Shown: positions 1 to 8,989, numbered from the stretch's first letter. The stretch is DNA of 57,521 nt from Chloroflexota bacterium (GCA_018673955.1 JABHBJ010000103.1:1-57521); one strand, 5' to 3'. Made by a program: numbers and translations. The notes: generated by a model not told the origin, from the sequence alone.

Positions 1-1211
1 GCAACAACTGCCGACCCGAACGCCCCACCGAGCGTCTGCGTGACTGTCACGACGTTCCCTTCAGAGTCGGCGGTAACAAAGTGAGTCGTCAGACCGCTCG
101 CATATTCGGCCTTCACGCCTACAGGAGGATGATCGACACGAGATCGCTCCCATCGTTCAGCGGGAGGACCCGAAGTTTGGAGCATGTTTATTTCGGCAGC
201 ACGATCGGCTGCGTACTCTGCTGAAAGCAATCGATCCAACGGAATTTCGACGTGAGCAGGGTCTCCAGCGTACTTGGCTCGATCGTCGGCTGCGATGTAT
301 ACCGCCTCGACTAATTTGTGCAGTGTGTCGCTCGATCCGTACGGGAGTTCATCGAAATTGCTAAGAATATTTAGCGTTTCGAGAATTTGGAATCCTGAAG
401 AATTTGGAGGAGCTACCCGGACCTCTAGTCCTCGGTAGTTCGTGCCTAGCGGCTCCTGCCAGTACGCTCGGTACGCAGCAAGTTCTTCTCGGCTGATGAT
501 TCCGCCGGCTGCTTTCAGTCCGGCTTGAATTCGATCACCAAGCGCACCTTCATAGAACTCTTTTTGCCCGCCTTCTGAGATTGCGGCAAGCGATTCAGAA
601 AGTTGTGGCATTCGGAAAACCGAACCACCGCTGAGTCCGTTTCGTTCGACTATTACAGCCTTCTGCGACGAGTCAAAACGGTCGATACGGACAAGGTTTT
701 CCTCGATCATTGCCGCATTGAACGGCGTTAGCGCAATGCCCTCGTCGGCATACTGAATCGCATCTCGCATTACTCTCGAAAGTGACATAGAACCGTACGT
801 GTCGTGCATCGTCATCCAGCCCGAAACGTTTCCGGGAACGAGCGGTGCTATCGGACCTGTTTCGGCGTTTAGATGGTCGTACATCTCAGGCTGAGCAGCG
901 TTCGGGGCATGACCTGAGAAGTTGAGAATTCGAGTGCGTTTTTCTTTGGCGACATAAACCATTGCGATGCCGATTCCGCCAACTCCCGACATGTATGGCT
1001 CGGCAATGTTCAGAGTCGAAGCAACGGCAACTGCGGCGTCGAATGCGTTACCGCCATCACGCAGCACATCGAGTCCGGCTCTCGAGGCGTACGGGTGCGC
1101 TGAGGAAACCATTCCCTTCGTTCCGGTCGCGGGAGCACGAGTGGATCGACCGTGAGGGGACACGCCTTTCGGGAAGAGCGCATTGGGATCGATTTCTTCG
1201 ACGTTGTACAC
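1..1211 (-). CDS. gamma-glutamyltransferase-like N-terminal-nucleophile hydrolase, 3' end cut by window
   Basis: Reading leftwards from a GTG at 1211, the frame stays open to base 1, so about 403 residues are visible and the C-terminus lies outside the window. The N-terminal stretch GGNAFDAAVAVASTLNIAEP followed by SGVGG is the typical start of the family, and TTHFVTAD near residue 375 is the self-cleavage site with the nucleophilic Thr. Family members hydrolyse or transfer gamma-glutamyl groups, or act as amide acylases. No signal peptide is visible, unlike secreted GGT. AAAGG lies about 10 bases before the GTG and supports this start. It begins 38 bases after the sugar-isomerase-like gene on the same strand, so the two are probably co-transcribed. 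A paralog lies at 53,752-55,467. Substrate unknown. Confidence 0.85.
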   Translation of the reverse strand, partial: MYNVEEIDPNALFPKGVSPHGRSTRAPATGTKGMVSSAHPYASRAGLDVLRDGGNAFDAAVAVASTLNIAEPYMSGVGGIGIAMVYVAKEKRTRILNFSGHAPNAAQPEMYDHLNAETGPIAPLVPGNVSGWMTMHDTYGSMSLSRVMRDAIQYADEGIALTPFNAAMIEENLVRIDRFDSSQKAVIVERNGLSGGSVFRMPQLSESLAAISEGGQKEFYEGALGDRIQAGLKAAGGIISREELAAYRAYWQEPLGTNYRGLEVRVAPPNSSGFQILETLNILSNFDELPYGSSDTLHKLVEAVYIAADDRAKYAGDPAHVEIPLDRLLSAEYAADRAAEINMLQTSGPPAERWERSRVDHPPVGVKAEYASGLTTHFVTADSEGNVVTVTQTLGGAFGSAVV

Positions 1212-1249
1212 GGATTCGCCTTTCGATATTGACTGTTTATTGTTGGCGT

Positions 1250-2053
1250 TTATACCAGCGAAACTAGATGATTTCGGGAGTCGATTCGTTCTTGATATGA
1301 GCCGTAAGCCATCGAATAGTGACCTTTGTATCCGGCGTTTTCGAGTCGGTTAAACATGTTGGTGAAATCCAGAGTTCCCTCGCCAGGAATCAGGTGAACC
1401 TCGTAGTCGCCGTGATTATCGGCTAATCGCACTTCGCCGATCCGGTCGATACCGAACGCGTCTAAGAAGCCATCGATGCCTTCTGGGACAAGGTGTGAAT
1501 GGTTGGCAGTGAACGCCCAGCCCATGTGCTCAGGCGGAATCTCATCGAAATACTCACGAATCTCTTCGACTGTGTGCGCCATGTAGTGAACTTCAGCCTT
1601 ATCGGGCTCAAAATTCAGGTTTTCAAGAAGTATTTTCTGCCCTGTATCGGCACCGTACTTGCAGATTCGTTTTAGCCGATCGAGCGATGCCTTTTTTCGT
1701 TCAGGAATATCGCCACTGAAGTGATAGCCAGCGTGAACCACCGTCCATGCGCAATCGAGCGAATTCGATAGATCGACACTCGCCCGCATGTACTCCTCGA
1801 CGGCACGAGAAACGTGCGGCGAGAATTCAGCGACGTTCACAGCCGAAAGAGTGTGTAAGCCGATAGAAATGCCGTTCGATTCGCATAGGTCGCGAACTGC
1901 GCGGGTTCGTTCGGGAGTCCACGTGTCCATGTGGTTCGGACCGGCATCTGCGTTGAAATCTAAAAAGAAGAATTCGTTGTCAATCGCCCATTGGATTGCG
2001 TCTTCCAATCGGGTTTTTCCTGCGTCGACACCTATGCGATCTTTTAGCGACAT
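1250..2053 (-). CDS. sugar phosphate isomerase/epimerase-like TIM-barrel protein
   Basis: This 267-residue protein has the features of the xylose-isomerase-like TIM barrel family (AP endonuclease 2 superfamily): LDFNADAG near the N-terminus, VVHAGYHFSG in the middle, the metal-binding Glu in ILLENLNF and the late LIPGEGTLDF stretch. Members are cytoplasmic metal-dependent isomerases, epimerases or dehydratases of sugars, inositols and related compounds. AAAGGATC precedes the ATG at 2053 at normal distance. It lies between an amidohydrolase upstream (gap 57 bases) and the GGT-like gene downstream, all on the minus strand, so a catabolic operon is likely. The exact substrate cannot be told from sequence. 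Confidence 0.8.
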   Translation of the reverse strand: MSLKDRIGVDAGKTRLEDAIQWAIDNEFFFLDFNADAGPNHMDTWTPERTRAVRDLCESNGISIGLHTLSAVNVAEFSPHVSRAVEEYMRASVDLSNSLDCAWTVVHAGYHFSGDIPERKKASLDRLKRICKYGADTGQKILLENLNFEPDKAEVHYMAHTVEEIREYFDEIPPEHMGWAFTANHSHLVPEGIDGFLDAFGIDRIGEVRLADNHGDYEVHLIPGEGTLDFTNMFNRLENAGYKGHYSMAYGSYQERIDSRNHLVSLV

Positions 2054-2110
2054 TCGAGTGATCCTTTTGCGAACCGATATTCGTTCTATTCACACCAAAC
2101 AAACTACAAA

Positions 2111-3550
2111 CTAGTTCCAGTTCTCGTAGAGTCGGCTATTTTCCAGATTTACTACTTCGTAGGGCAAACCGGTAGCAGCAGCGGCGTCTTTGCCCTCTTC
2201 AAGCACCAGCCATGTGCCGCCTTTACCAATAGCTCGACCGTTCAGCATGATGAGTTCGCCAGCTACTAGCGACATTGACGCCTTGCCGGATCCGGGGTTT
2301 ATCACCGTCACATCAGCATCTGCGCCTTCTGTGAAATGACCCTTGTTGAGCAGCCCGAGCATTCGTGAAGGAGTGTAACTAAGTTTGATGACTGCTTCGT
2401 CCATGCTCAAAGCGCCGAACTGCACGAGAGCCATAGTGCGTTCGATAGCGACGTTGCGAGGGAGCGATCCGCCGTCGGTAGAAATTGCATCGACCCTGAA
2501 CGTGCCGTCATCGTACTTGGCAGTAGCGAGACTAAACGCGCTGGTCGGAGGGTTCACAGGGTAGCTAAGCGAAGCATCAGTCGAAGCTGATTCCCAAATA
2601 TCTACCGCCTCTTTGCCAGTGACAGCAATCACGCGCCCACCACGTTCGATCAATGCCGATCCGTAACCATCCATGAGCGATGCTTTCACGCCTTCGTCCG
2701 TAATCGGGTACCCACGGGCTTTTAGGCAGTTCTGAGCAACGTTGTAAACAACATCGCCGTTCTCGTCACAGAGTCCGTTCGTGCCGTTGGCCTGTGCCAG
2801 GTACGCCTCGGTTATCCACTGCGAGCGCATCTTCTCGATTATCCCGAGTGCTTCCTGAACTTCCTCGTGAGGCTGATCGATCATTCCACGCGTGTACGAA
2901 TTTATATGTGCGACATGAAGTCGACCTTTTCCGGTAATTCCCGGTACTTCACGAAGCCCGGTCATATCGCTGCCGGAATCTTTTGTACCAACGTGAAATG
3001 CAACCCATGCCATCTGCTCGTTCGCAGCGTTCACGACATCGGCTGAAGCTTCTGGAGTGAACGGGTGGTAGCCACCGAGTATCTTCACACCGTATCCGCC
3101 GCGTTTCTTTACATCGGCGATAACGTCTCGGAGCACTGACGGTCTTGGGTCGTCTTCAGAAACGGTTTGGTGCGGAACTAATCCCATGAGGGACGCAACG
3201 TTGAGCCCTGCACCACGCTGAATCATGCCGGTAACCATCGCAGTAGGATCGCCAGCGAGGTCGATCGCTGTAGTCGTGCCCGATTCGACAAGCATTGCGT
3301 GACCATAGGCGCGGTCGACATTGCTATTGAACGGGCTCGATAGGTGGGCGTGGGTATCGATATGACCAGGCATCACGATCCGACCAGAAACATCGATAAT
3401 GTCATCGGCCATTTCCGGTGCGATCGACTCCGCTATCGACGCGATCTTTCCGTGTCGAATACCAACATCTAACTTTCCATCGATATTGTTTGTTGGGTCT
3501 ATGACACGGCCGTTTTGTAGAACGGTGTCGAAGTGCTGTGAAGTGGCCAA
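2111..3550 (-). CDS. amidohydrolase-superfamily metallohydrolase (N-acyl-D-amino-acid deacylase / dihydropyrimidinase type)
   Basis: This protein has 479 residues. The N-terminal beta-sandwich strand DTVLQNGRVIDPTNNIDG is followed by the metal motif IDTHAHL, a putative bridging Lys in GVKILGGYHPFTPE, metal His residues in AFHVGT and HVAHINSYTRG, and the catalytic Asp in DAISTDGGSLPRN. The C-terminal ADVTVINPG strand closes the sandwich. This ligand set fits a binuclear zinc hydrolase that cleaves cyclic amides or N-acyl amino acids. The start is a TTG at 3550 without a strong Shine-Dalgarno sequence, so the N-terminus is less certain. It is a close paralog of the gene at 5,199-6,632; the two share GGYxPFTPE and the DxGxLPRN block. 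Substrate unknown. Confidence 0.83.
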   Translation of the reverse strand: MATSQHFDTVLQNGRVIDPTNNIDGKLDVGIRHGKIASIAESIAPEMADDIIDVSGRIVMPGHIDTHAHLSSPFNSNVDRAYGHAMLVESGTTTAIDLAGDPTAMVTGMIQRGAGLNVASLMGLVPHQTVSEDDPRPSVLRDVIADVKKRGGYGVKILGGYHPFTPEASADVVNAANEQMAWVAFHVGTKDSGSDMTGLREVPGITGKGRLHVAHINSYTRGMIDQPHEEVQEALGIIEKMRSQWITEAYLAQANGTNGLCDENGDVVYNVAQNCLKARGYPITDEGVKASLMDGYGSALIERGGRVIAVTGKEAVDIWESASTDASLSYPVNPPTSAFSLATAKYDDGTFRVDAISTDGGSLPRNVAIERTMALVQFGALSMDEAVIKLSYTPSRMLGLLNKGHFTEGADADVTVINPGSGKASMSLVAGELIMLNGRAIGKGGTWLVLEEGKDAAAATGLPYEVVNLENSRLYENWN

Positions 3551-3681
3551 ATCGAGAGTGAATCCTGAATGAGAACTGGTAGAGAGCGAATTGTTTTCGG
3601 AGATTCTACAGATGGGTAGTGATTCGGAGGGGTTTTCATCAGCTGTAATCGACCAGTAACGGAAGTATAATCAAAGCCTAA

Positions 3682-3774
3682 CAAGGAAGCTCCGATATCG
3701 CCGGATCTGGAGATTCAGGCAGTGGAAACTCTGGTGGTGGTCCACCTGACGATAAAGGCAAGAAGCCTAAGTAA
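3682..3774 (+). other. short Gly/Ser/Lys-rich open frame inside a possible short transcript
   Basis: The interval 3,551-3,916 holds no full gene. A TATAAT-like box (3,666-3,671) is followed by AAGGAAG and a short open frame after a TAA at 3,679. The frame encodes a low-complexity tail, SGDSGSGNSGGGPPDDKGKK, ending at TAA 3,772. No normal start codon exists in this frame. A strong hairpin terminator follows at 3,802. It may be a small RNA, a leader, or the end of a decayed gene. Confidence 0.25.
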
Positions 3775-3801
3775 CCCGATTCATTCATAGAGAATCAATT
3801 G

Positions 3802-3838
3802 AACACCCGTGACACCAGTACAACGGGTGTTTTGCTTT
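3802..3838 (+). terminator. rho-independent terminator
   Basis: A 9-bp perfect stem (AACACCCGT at 3,802-3,810 pairing with ACGGGTGTT at 3,823-3,831) with a 12-base loop is followed by TTGCTTTT. It lies 28 bases after the short open frame ending at 3,774 and before the MFS gene, so it would end the short upstream transcript. Confidence 0.7.
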
Positions 3839-3916
3839 TGACGCTGGGCATAAGTCGTAAGACTGTTAGCGGAGATGGTTGGGGCAGGTCTACACTCCGC
3901 ACTTCGATAATCCCGA

Positions 3917-5194
3917 GTGAGCATGACTTCCCAAGACGCATCAATTTCAACCGAAAACGCCGGAGCCGATCCGCAAGGTCGACCTTCGTTCGACGCGCTG
4001 ATCGTTTACACGGGTCGAGGTTTGCGAGACATGGGTCGAGGTCTGATCGCTGTGATTCTGGCGATATATCTCGCCGAAATCGGACTTTCCATCCCACAGA
4101 TCGGACTGGTGCTAGGCTCTAGCCTTATCGGCGGATTTGTTCTGTCGTTAGTTGTGATGTTCAGTGCAAACATCATTTCTCGACGTGCTTGGTTCGTAAT
4201 CATTGCCGTCGTCACCGCCGGTGCGATGGTGATGCTTTTCCTAACAGAGAACGTTTGGCTAATCGGGCTCGCGTCGTTCTTTGGCTCTTATGCAGGAAGC
4301 GGTATGCACTGGGGGCCAAGTCTTCAACTGGAGCAGTCAGCGTTAACTGAAGTCACCAGTTCCCGAACTCGCACGAGATCGTTTTCGAACTTATCCGTCT
4401 CTTCCGCGTGCGGTCGAGCACTTGGAAGTGCGCTCGTTGGCATAGCGACCTATCTGATCGGCGTTCGCGGTTGGGAATTGATCGACGCTTACAAAGTTCT
4501 ACTGGCGATCTATCTCGGAATCAACCTACTCAGCGTAGTCGTTTATCTAGGGCTTTCATCAGCGATCGAATCGAAAGCAAGCGCTGGTGAGCTGCTCGTA
4601 AATCCGTTCAAAACGCCTTCTCGCAAGCCAATTCTGAAAATATCGAGCCTGTTCGGTGTCGATTCGTTCGCTGGTGGAATGATTTTCGACGCGTTCTTCG
4701 CGCTTTGGATGGTCGATAAGTACGGTATGAACGAAGGCACGATCGCTGCGATTATGATTGCTACGCAGGGTTTGAATTTGGTTTCGATCTGGCTTGCGCC
4801 GTCGGTAGCGAAGCGAATTGGTCTTCTCAACACGTTCGTTTGGACTCAGGTGGTAGCGAATATCTGTCTGATTGCATTCGCGTTTGCACCCGGAGCTGCT
4901 ATCGCCGCCGGAATCTGGATGCTTCGTGGAATTTTCGATGAGATGGACGTTCCCACACGCCAGGCGTACATGATGGCTCTTGTACCTCCGGAAGAACGGA
5001 CCGTTATGGCGGGATCGGCTAATTTGGGTCGTGGACTGGGTCGAATGCCAAGTTCGACCGTCACCGGGTTCTTATGGGCTGGTGCGTACACCGTCGCACC
5101 GTGGTTGATCGGCGGAGGACTGAAGTTGGCCTACGACTTCGCCATCTACTTCTCATTTAGAAACATAGAGGTTCCAGAAGAATATGATGATTAG
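3917..5194 (+). CDS. MFS transporter
   Basis: This 425-residue polytopic membrane protein has about twelve hydrophobic segments. The first is near residue 40 (GLIAVILAIYLAEIGLSI), and GRALGSALVGIATYL in the middle is typical of the major facilitator superfamily. Late segments include the conserved-looking GRGLGRMPSSTVTGFLW. It should move a small solute across the inner membrane; the substrate is unknown. Either GTG 3,917 or ATG 3,923 can be the start. The gene ends only four bases from the convergent amidohydrolase gene. Being between two paralogous amidohydrolases, it may import their substrate or export a product, but that is inference from position. Confidence 0.85.
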   Translation: MSMTSQDASISTENAGADPQGRPSFDALIVYTGRGLRDMGRGLIAVILAIYLAEIGLSIPQIGLVLGSSLIGGFVLSLVVMFSANIISRRAWFVIIAVVTAGAMVMLFLTENVWLIGLASFFGSYAGSGMHWGPSLQLEQSALTEVTSSRTRTRSFSNLSVSSACGRALGSALVGIATYLIGVRGWELIDAYKVLLAIYLGINLLSVVVYLGLSSAIESKASAGELLVNPFKTPSRKPILKISSLFGVDSFAGGMIFDAFFALWMVDKYGMNEGTIAAIMIATQGLNLVSIWLAPSVAKRIGLLNTFVWTQVVANICLIAFAFAPGAAIAAGIWMLRGIFDEMDVPTRQAYMMALVPPEERTVMAGSANLGRGLGRMPSSTVTGFLWAGAYTVAPWLIGGGLKLAYDFAIYFSFRNIEVPEEYDD

Positions 5195-5198
5195 GAAG

Positions 5199-6632
5199 CT
5201 AGTTACGCCCGGCGTACATCATGGCTTTGGTTAGGTCGATTACTTCATGTGATATGCCGGATTTATCAACCGCGTTCACGCCCCGTTCGGTGGTCAGAAT
5301 CGTTCCGCCTGAGCCAACGACTCGACTCGCTAGCATTATCATCTTGCCCGCAACGATTCCGTAACTTGCCTTGCCCGGAATCGGATCGACGATCGTCACA
5401 TCAGCATCGAAGCCTTCCGTAAGCCGTCCTTTGGAACCCAAGCCGATCATCTTTGCCGGATTCAAACTCAGCTTCGAAACCATTTCAAGCGGTTCTAGCG
5501 CACCAAACTTCACCATTCGCATTGCTTGTTCGATGTTCACGTTACGTGGCAAAGCTCCGGCATCGCTTCCGACTGCATCGATGATGAATTCATCGTCAGA
5601 ATTTTTAGCCGTGGTGAGATGAAACGCTGATTCTGCGTTGTTTACTGGGAAGCTCATAGGCACATCGGTATCGCCTTGGTCGAATAGCTCGACTCCTCGC
5701 TCGCCAGTTACAAGAACTAGCCCGCTTCGAGTCTCCTCAACCGTCGAGGCGTATCCGTCACGCAGAGCAGCCCTGATGCCTTCAGCTGTCGGGTCGTAAT
5801 CTCGTAGTCGGAGGCAATTGTCAACGACATCAGCGAGGACGTTTCCATCATCATCACATTTGCCGAGAGTGAAGTTGGGCCGAGCAAGATGCACTTCCGA
5901 AACGACCTGATTTCGAATCGCCGAAATGATATCGAGCGCTTCACGAATTTCTTCTTCGACAGAGAGAATTGATCCCCTGCAATATGCGTTGATATGGGCG
6001 ATATGAACCCGACCCGTGCTACCGAGCAGCGAAGGCACTTCGCGTAGTCCGTCTAGTCTCGAACCAGATTCTGTAGTTCCGACGTGATAGGCAACGTAGG
6101 CGTTTAAGTGATTAGCTGTTGATATGAAGTTGGCAGTTTCCTCTGGGGTGAAGGGATAGTAGCCACCCCACAGTTTTATGCCGAGCGAGCCAGCTTCGAG
6201 GGCTGTACCAACAATTTCGAGAATCGCGTCAGAGCCGAGCCGCCCTTCTGGGACGGTCTCCCCAGGCTTTAGATAGCCGAGACTGCCAACATTCACTCCT
6301 GAGCCGCGTGCGGCGATTCCAGCACTAAGAGCGTCCATGCTTCCGCCAAGGTCGATAACAGTAGTTGCACCGGCTGCGGCAACCATCTGAAGTCCGAGTC
6401 CTCTAATTCGACCAAGATCGGCCGCATTTGCCACATGAACGTGCGTATCGATCATACCGGGTATGACCCACTGGTTTGTGGCGTCGACCGAATCTGACGC
6501 ATGAACCGGGTCGATGTCCTGGTCTATTCGCTCGATTTTCCCGTTAGAGATTCCGATATCCGCTACTTCATCTAAGCCAGATTCGGCGTCGAGAACACGT
6601 CCGTTACGTATCAGGAGATCATAGTTAGCCAA
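5199..6632 (-). CDS. amidohydrolase-superfamily metallohydrolase, paralog of the 2,111-3,550 gene
   Basis: This protein has 477 residues and the same architecture as its neighbour. It has the N-terminal strand DLLIRNGRVLDAESGLDEV, metal motif IDTHVHV, candidate bridging Lys in GIKLWGGYYPFTPE, His in AYHVGT and HIAHINAYCRG, and Asp in DAVGSDAGALPRN. The start TTG at 6,632 is preceded by GAGGA at about 7-11 bases, a good Shine-Dalgarno, which supports TTG over a later codon. Members of this group hydrolyse N-acyl-D-amino acids, hydantoins or related amides in the cytoplasm. Both paralogs keep all metal ligands, so both are likely active, perhaps with different substrate ranges. Confidence 0.83.
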   Translation of the reverse strand: MANYDLLIRNGRVLDAESGLDEVADIGISNGKIERIDQDIDPVHASDSVDATNQWVIPGMIDTHVHVANAADLGRIRGLGLQMVAAAGATTVIDLGGSMDALSAGIAARGSGVNVGSLGYLKPGETVPEGRLGSDAILEIVGTALEAGSLGIKLWGGYYPFTPEETANFISTANHLNAYVAYHVGTTESGSRLDGLREVPSLLGSTGRVHIAHINAYCRGSILSVEEEIREALDIISAIRNQVVSEVHLARPNFTLGKCDDDGNVLADVVDNCLRLRDYDPTAEGIRAALRDGYASTVEETRSGLVLVTGERGVELFDQGDTDVPMSFPVNNAESAFHLTTAKNSDDEFIIDAVGSDAGALPRNVNIEQAMRMVKFGALEPLEMVSKLSLNPAKMIGLGSKGRLTEGFDADVTIVDPIPGKASYGIVAGKMIMLASRVVGSGGTILTTERGVNAVDKSGISHEVIDLTKAMMYAGRN

Positions 6633-6772
6633 GTAAAATTCCTCGTTCTTTCCAAGCTATTGAGCGATTCTTGCGGCAGAATTGGGTGCAGTTTATTCAC
6701 AAAAACTAAAATTAGTGCACGGCATCCAACAGTTCGGCGTCGATTCGACACTTCAACGGGCTTCAAATAGAT

Positions 6773-7369
6773 TTGAATACGAATAATTTTCCAACTCGGC
6801 CACTACTAACGTACTTCTCGGTGATGTTCGTTATTGCGATAAGCTTTTCTGCTCTGTCCGTGACCGCACGTGCACAAGATCAAGACGAAGAGCCGATCGT
6901 TGGCTATCGAATACTTGGCGAGTCACAGGCGGGAGCGCATCTGATTCAACTGCAAGTGAGCCCCGTCACTCCGATCGTCGGCACATCTCGATTCGCAGTG
7001 CGAATTCGTGATGCCGCAACCAGGGAAGACATCGACGATGCAAAGGTCACCCTGCTCGCTGCACCAGCCGAGCACGGAGAAGCGCAGTACACGCTTGTAT
7101 TGAACTCTCCGGTAGATCCAATCTTCTACTTATCACAGCTTGATCTTGAAACAGAAGGTCTCTGGGCGGTGGAAGTTGGCGTTGAGACCGAGCTCGGAAC
7201 GGGCACGACTGTTATGTCGGTTAAGGTCGAGTCAAGGGGACGAAACAGTACTGGAAACGGATGGGGAACCGCGCTGTTCGTACTGATTTCGCTATCGTTC
7301 GTTGTTGGTACCGGATGGATCTGGTACACCTCTAAGAAAGCGCTCAAACGTCGTGACCAACTTCGCTAG
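6773..7369 (+). CDS. exported single-pass membrane protein, possibly with a YtkA/FixH-like beta domain
   Basis: The 198-residue protein has a signal peptide (hydrophobic core FSVMFVIAISFSALSV, cleavage likely after ARA near residue 34). A periplasmic beta-rich domain follows, containing VSPVTPIVGTSRFAVRIRD and DDAKVTLLAAP, and a C-terminal membrane anchor lies near residues 165-185 (ALFVLISLSFVVGTGWIWY) with a short basic tail. The beta region resembles YtkA-like/CopC-like domains seen in proteins that handle copper or accompany oxidase assembly, but no metal motif is obvious, so that function is only a suggestion. The start is TTG 6,773 without a Shine-Dalgarno; ATG 6,822 is an alternative that keeps the signal core. 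Confidence 0.65.
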   Translation: MNTNNFPTRPLLTYFSVMFVIAISFSALSVTARAQDQDEEPIVGYRILGESQAGAHLIQLQVSPVTPIVGTSRFAVRIRDAATREDIDDAKVTLLAAPAEHGEAQYTLVLNSPVDPIFYLSQLDLETEGLWAVEVGVETELGTGTTVMSVKVESRGRNSTGNGWGTALFVLISLSFVVGTGWIWYTSKKALKRRDQLR

Positions 7370-7587
7370 ATAGAAATTGTGATCGTTTTGCGGTTACACG
7401 AATTTCGCTGATTTTGAGTTCAGAGCAGGTCGAAATTATTGACCAAAGACGCTCTCAGTGCTAGGTTTGCGGCATCTACGTGGTGTGCGATGACCAATGA
7501 GTAACCTGGCTTCCTCGTGCGTAGTCGACACAATCTATAAGGCAAGATTGAGTTCAATACTCAGTGTTGACTAATGAGGAGTACGAT

Positions 7588-8361
7588 ATGACGGAACCGG
7601 TACGGTTTGAGGCTGAAGAGATCACTCCGAAAGAGAGTGGACGAGGAATGCTTGTTGAATCAGCACCTTTTGTGGCCTCGGTTGAACGATTGATGATCAG
7701 AGTTCGCAGTGCGAATCTCAAGGATCACGGCCAGATGCTCGATAATCTCCAAGCTTGGATAGATCGTGCAATGTCTGGTGGAATTGACGTCCTTAGGGAT
7801 GGCGATCAAATTTTAGGGACTCTCAACGCTAACGTGGGTGAGATGATCCATTCTCGGACGATGCTTCGTCGCATTGTTGCACCAATGGTTGGTCTCACAA
7901 TTTTGGCGACCGCACTAGCGGCAGTAACGGTGACAGTTTCAGGCGTTGAAGCACTATTCCTATCGACCCCGCTTGAAATCGTATTTGCGGCGATCATCTT
8001 CGGTATCGCAGGAAGCGCTTTCACAGTGCTACTGCGAGCGGTAACGATGCAGCTGGAATACACCGAAAAGGTGGCGTTGTTCATGGTCGGCTTGGCTCGA
8101 CCGTTGGTTGGTGGAGTTCTGGCTTTAGCAGTGTTCGCACTGTTTGGTGCCGGAATCATCTCTCTGCCGCTAGTTTCTGATCAGGAATCAACCACTCGGG
8201 TGGCCTTCTTGGCAGGTTACGGTGGAACGGGAATATTCGCAGGTCAGCTAGCACTGTTTGCATTCGCATTCGGCGCTGGAATCTTCGAAGGCTACCTAAC
8301 GCCTCGATTCTCACGAGGAGTGGCTCGAGTTGCTGACAAGATCAGCAACGCAACTTCGTAG
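7588..8361 (+). CDS. four-TM membrane protein of unknown function
   Basis: I chose the ATG at 7,588 because GAGGAG lies six bases upstream (7,576-7,581); an upstream GTG at 7,564 is less likely. The 257-residue product has a soluble N-terminal part of about 85 residues, then hydrophobic segments around APMVGLTILATALAAVTV, EIVFAAIIFGIAGSAFTVL, GGVLALAVFALFGAGIISL and GQLALFAFAFGAGIFEGYL. No catalytic motif is recognised. The gene is monocistronic: 194+ bases of non-coding sequence precede it and a strong terminator follows 32 bases after the stop. I do not recognise the family. Confidence 0.75.
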   Translation: MTEPVRFEAEEITPKESGRGMLVESAPFVASVERLMIRVRSANLKDHGQMLDNLQAWIDRAMSGGIDVLRDGDQILGTLNANVGEMIHSRTMLRRIVAPMVGLTILATALAAVTVTVSGVEALFLSTPLEIVFAAIIFGIAGSAFTVLLRAVTMQLEYTEKVALFMVGLARPLVGGVLALAVFALFGAGIISLPLVSDQESTTRVAFLAGYGGTGIFAGQLALFAFAFGAGIFEGYLTPRFSRGVARVADKISNATS

Positions 8362-8393
8362 TTTCATCAGTTCGACAATACGAACGAAATCGA

Positions 8394-8430
8394 AAAGACC
8401 GGTTCCATTTAGTTGTGACCGGTCTTTTTT
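8394..8430 (+). terminator. rho-independent terminator
   Basis: A perfect 10-bp stem, AAAGACCGGT (8,394-8,403) with ACCGGTCTTT (8,418-8,427), a 14-base loop and a T run. It lies 32 bases after the four-TM gene. Confidence 0.85.
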
Positions 8431-8498
8431 ATTGATCATTTTTATGTGGTCGTTGGGTATGTTGACAGTGACCAAGGTTGGCTTTGGCTCTGATCCGA

Positions 8499-8663
8499 TT
8501 AGAGTTCCTCACTCACTGACACTCTAACGTCATCTGTAACGATCCAAATGATCATCGCCGCCGATAACACCAATAGCATGGCGAGGACGATCGACATACC
8601 CTTCATGGAAGATATGTGTCGTACACGTCGGGTGTTGGCTCTGCGCTCGTACTTCGGTCGCAC
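8499..8663 (-). CDS. putative 54-residue single-pass membrane protein
   Basis: A short frame on the minus strand from GTG 8,663 to TAA 8,499. It encodes a basic N-terminus (about nine Arg/Lys in the first 25 residues), one hydrophobic helix (MSIVLAMLLVLSAAMIIWIV) and a short acidic tail ending in SVSEEL. This positive-inside layout is what a small bitopic membrane protein shows. GGAAAG lies only two bases before the GTG, so the start may be a later ATG in MKGM. It is downstream of another tiny membrane protein gene and the PLP deaminase gene on the same strand. Function unknown. Confidence 0.4.
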   Translation of the reverse strand: MRPKYERRANTRRVRHISSMKGMSIVLAMLLVLSAAMIIWIVTDDVRVSVSEEL

Positions 8664-8808
8664 GACTTTCCATATCGGAACCGATCATTGGGTCATTCAG
8701 ACTCTGTTTCAGGCTTCGAAAGTCCAACGAAGCAGTCAGACTCGATGCCGTATGCACATCATATATCGGGTGGAATTTATTAAAATACGAACAGAGCTGG
8801 TTACGCCA

Positions 8809-8937
8809 TCAACCCTTCGCCCACCAGATGATCAGAGCGAAAATGATGACGTAGAAAATAGTTCGAATAACGAGTTGGCGAACTGTAACCGAACGTCGAC
8901 CATCGGGGTCGCCATCGCCTCTGTTCCACATATTCAC
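8809..8937 (-). CDS. putative 42-residue single-pass membrane protein
   Basis: Minus-strand frame from GTG 8,937 to TGA 8,809. A strong Shine-Dalgarno, AAAGGAAAG, sits five bases before the GTG. The N-terminal half is polar with several Arg (GDGDPDGRRSVTVRQL), and the C-terminal half is one helix (TIFYVIIFALIIWWAKG) that ends at the stop. It starts 52 bases after the PLP deaminase stop, so it may be on the same transcript. Small inner-membrane proteins of this size often modulate a partner, but no partner can be named. Confidence 0.55.
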   Translation of the reverse strand: MNMWNRGDGDPDGRRSVTVRQLVIRTIFYVIIFALIIWWAKG

Positions 8938-8989
8938 AATCGCTTTCCTTTGGTGGTGATTCCTAGCGGTTCCACGTTACGTGCTGGGT

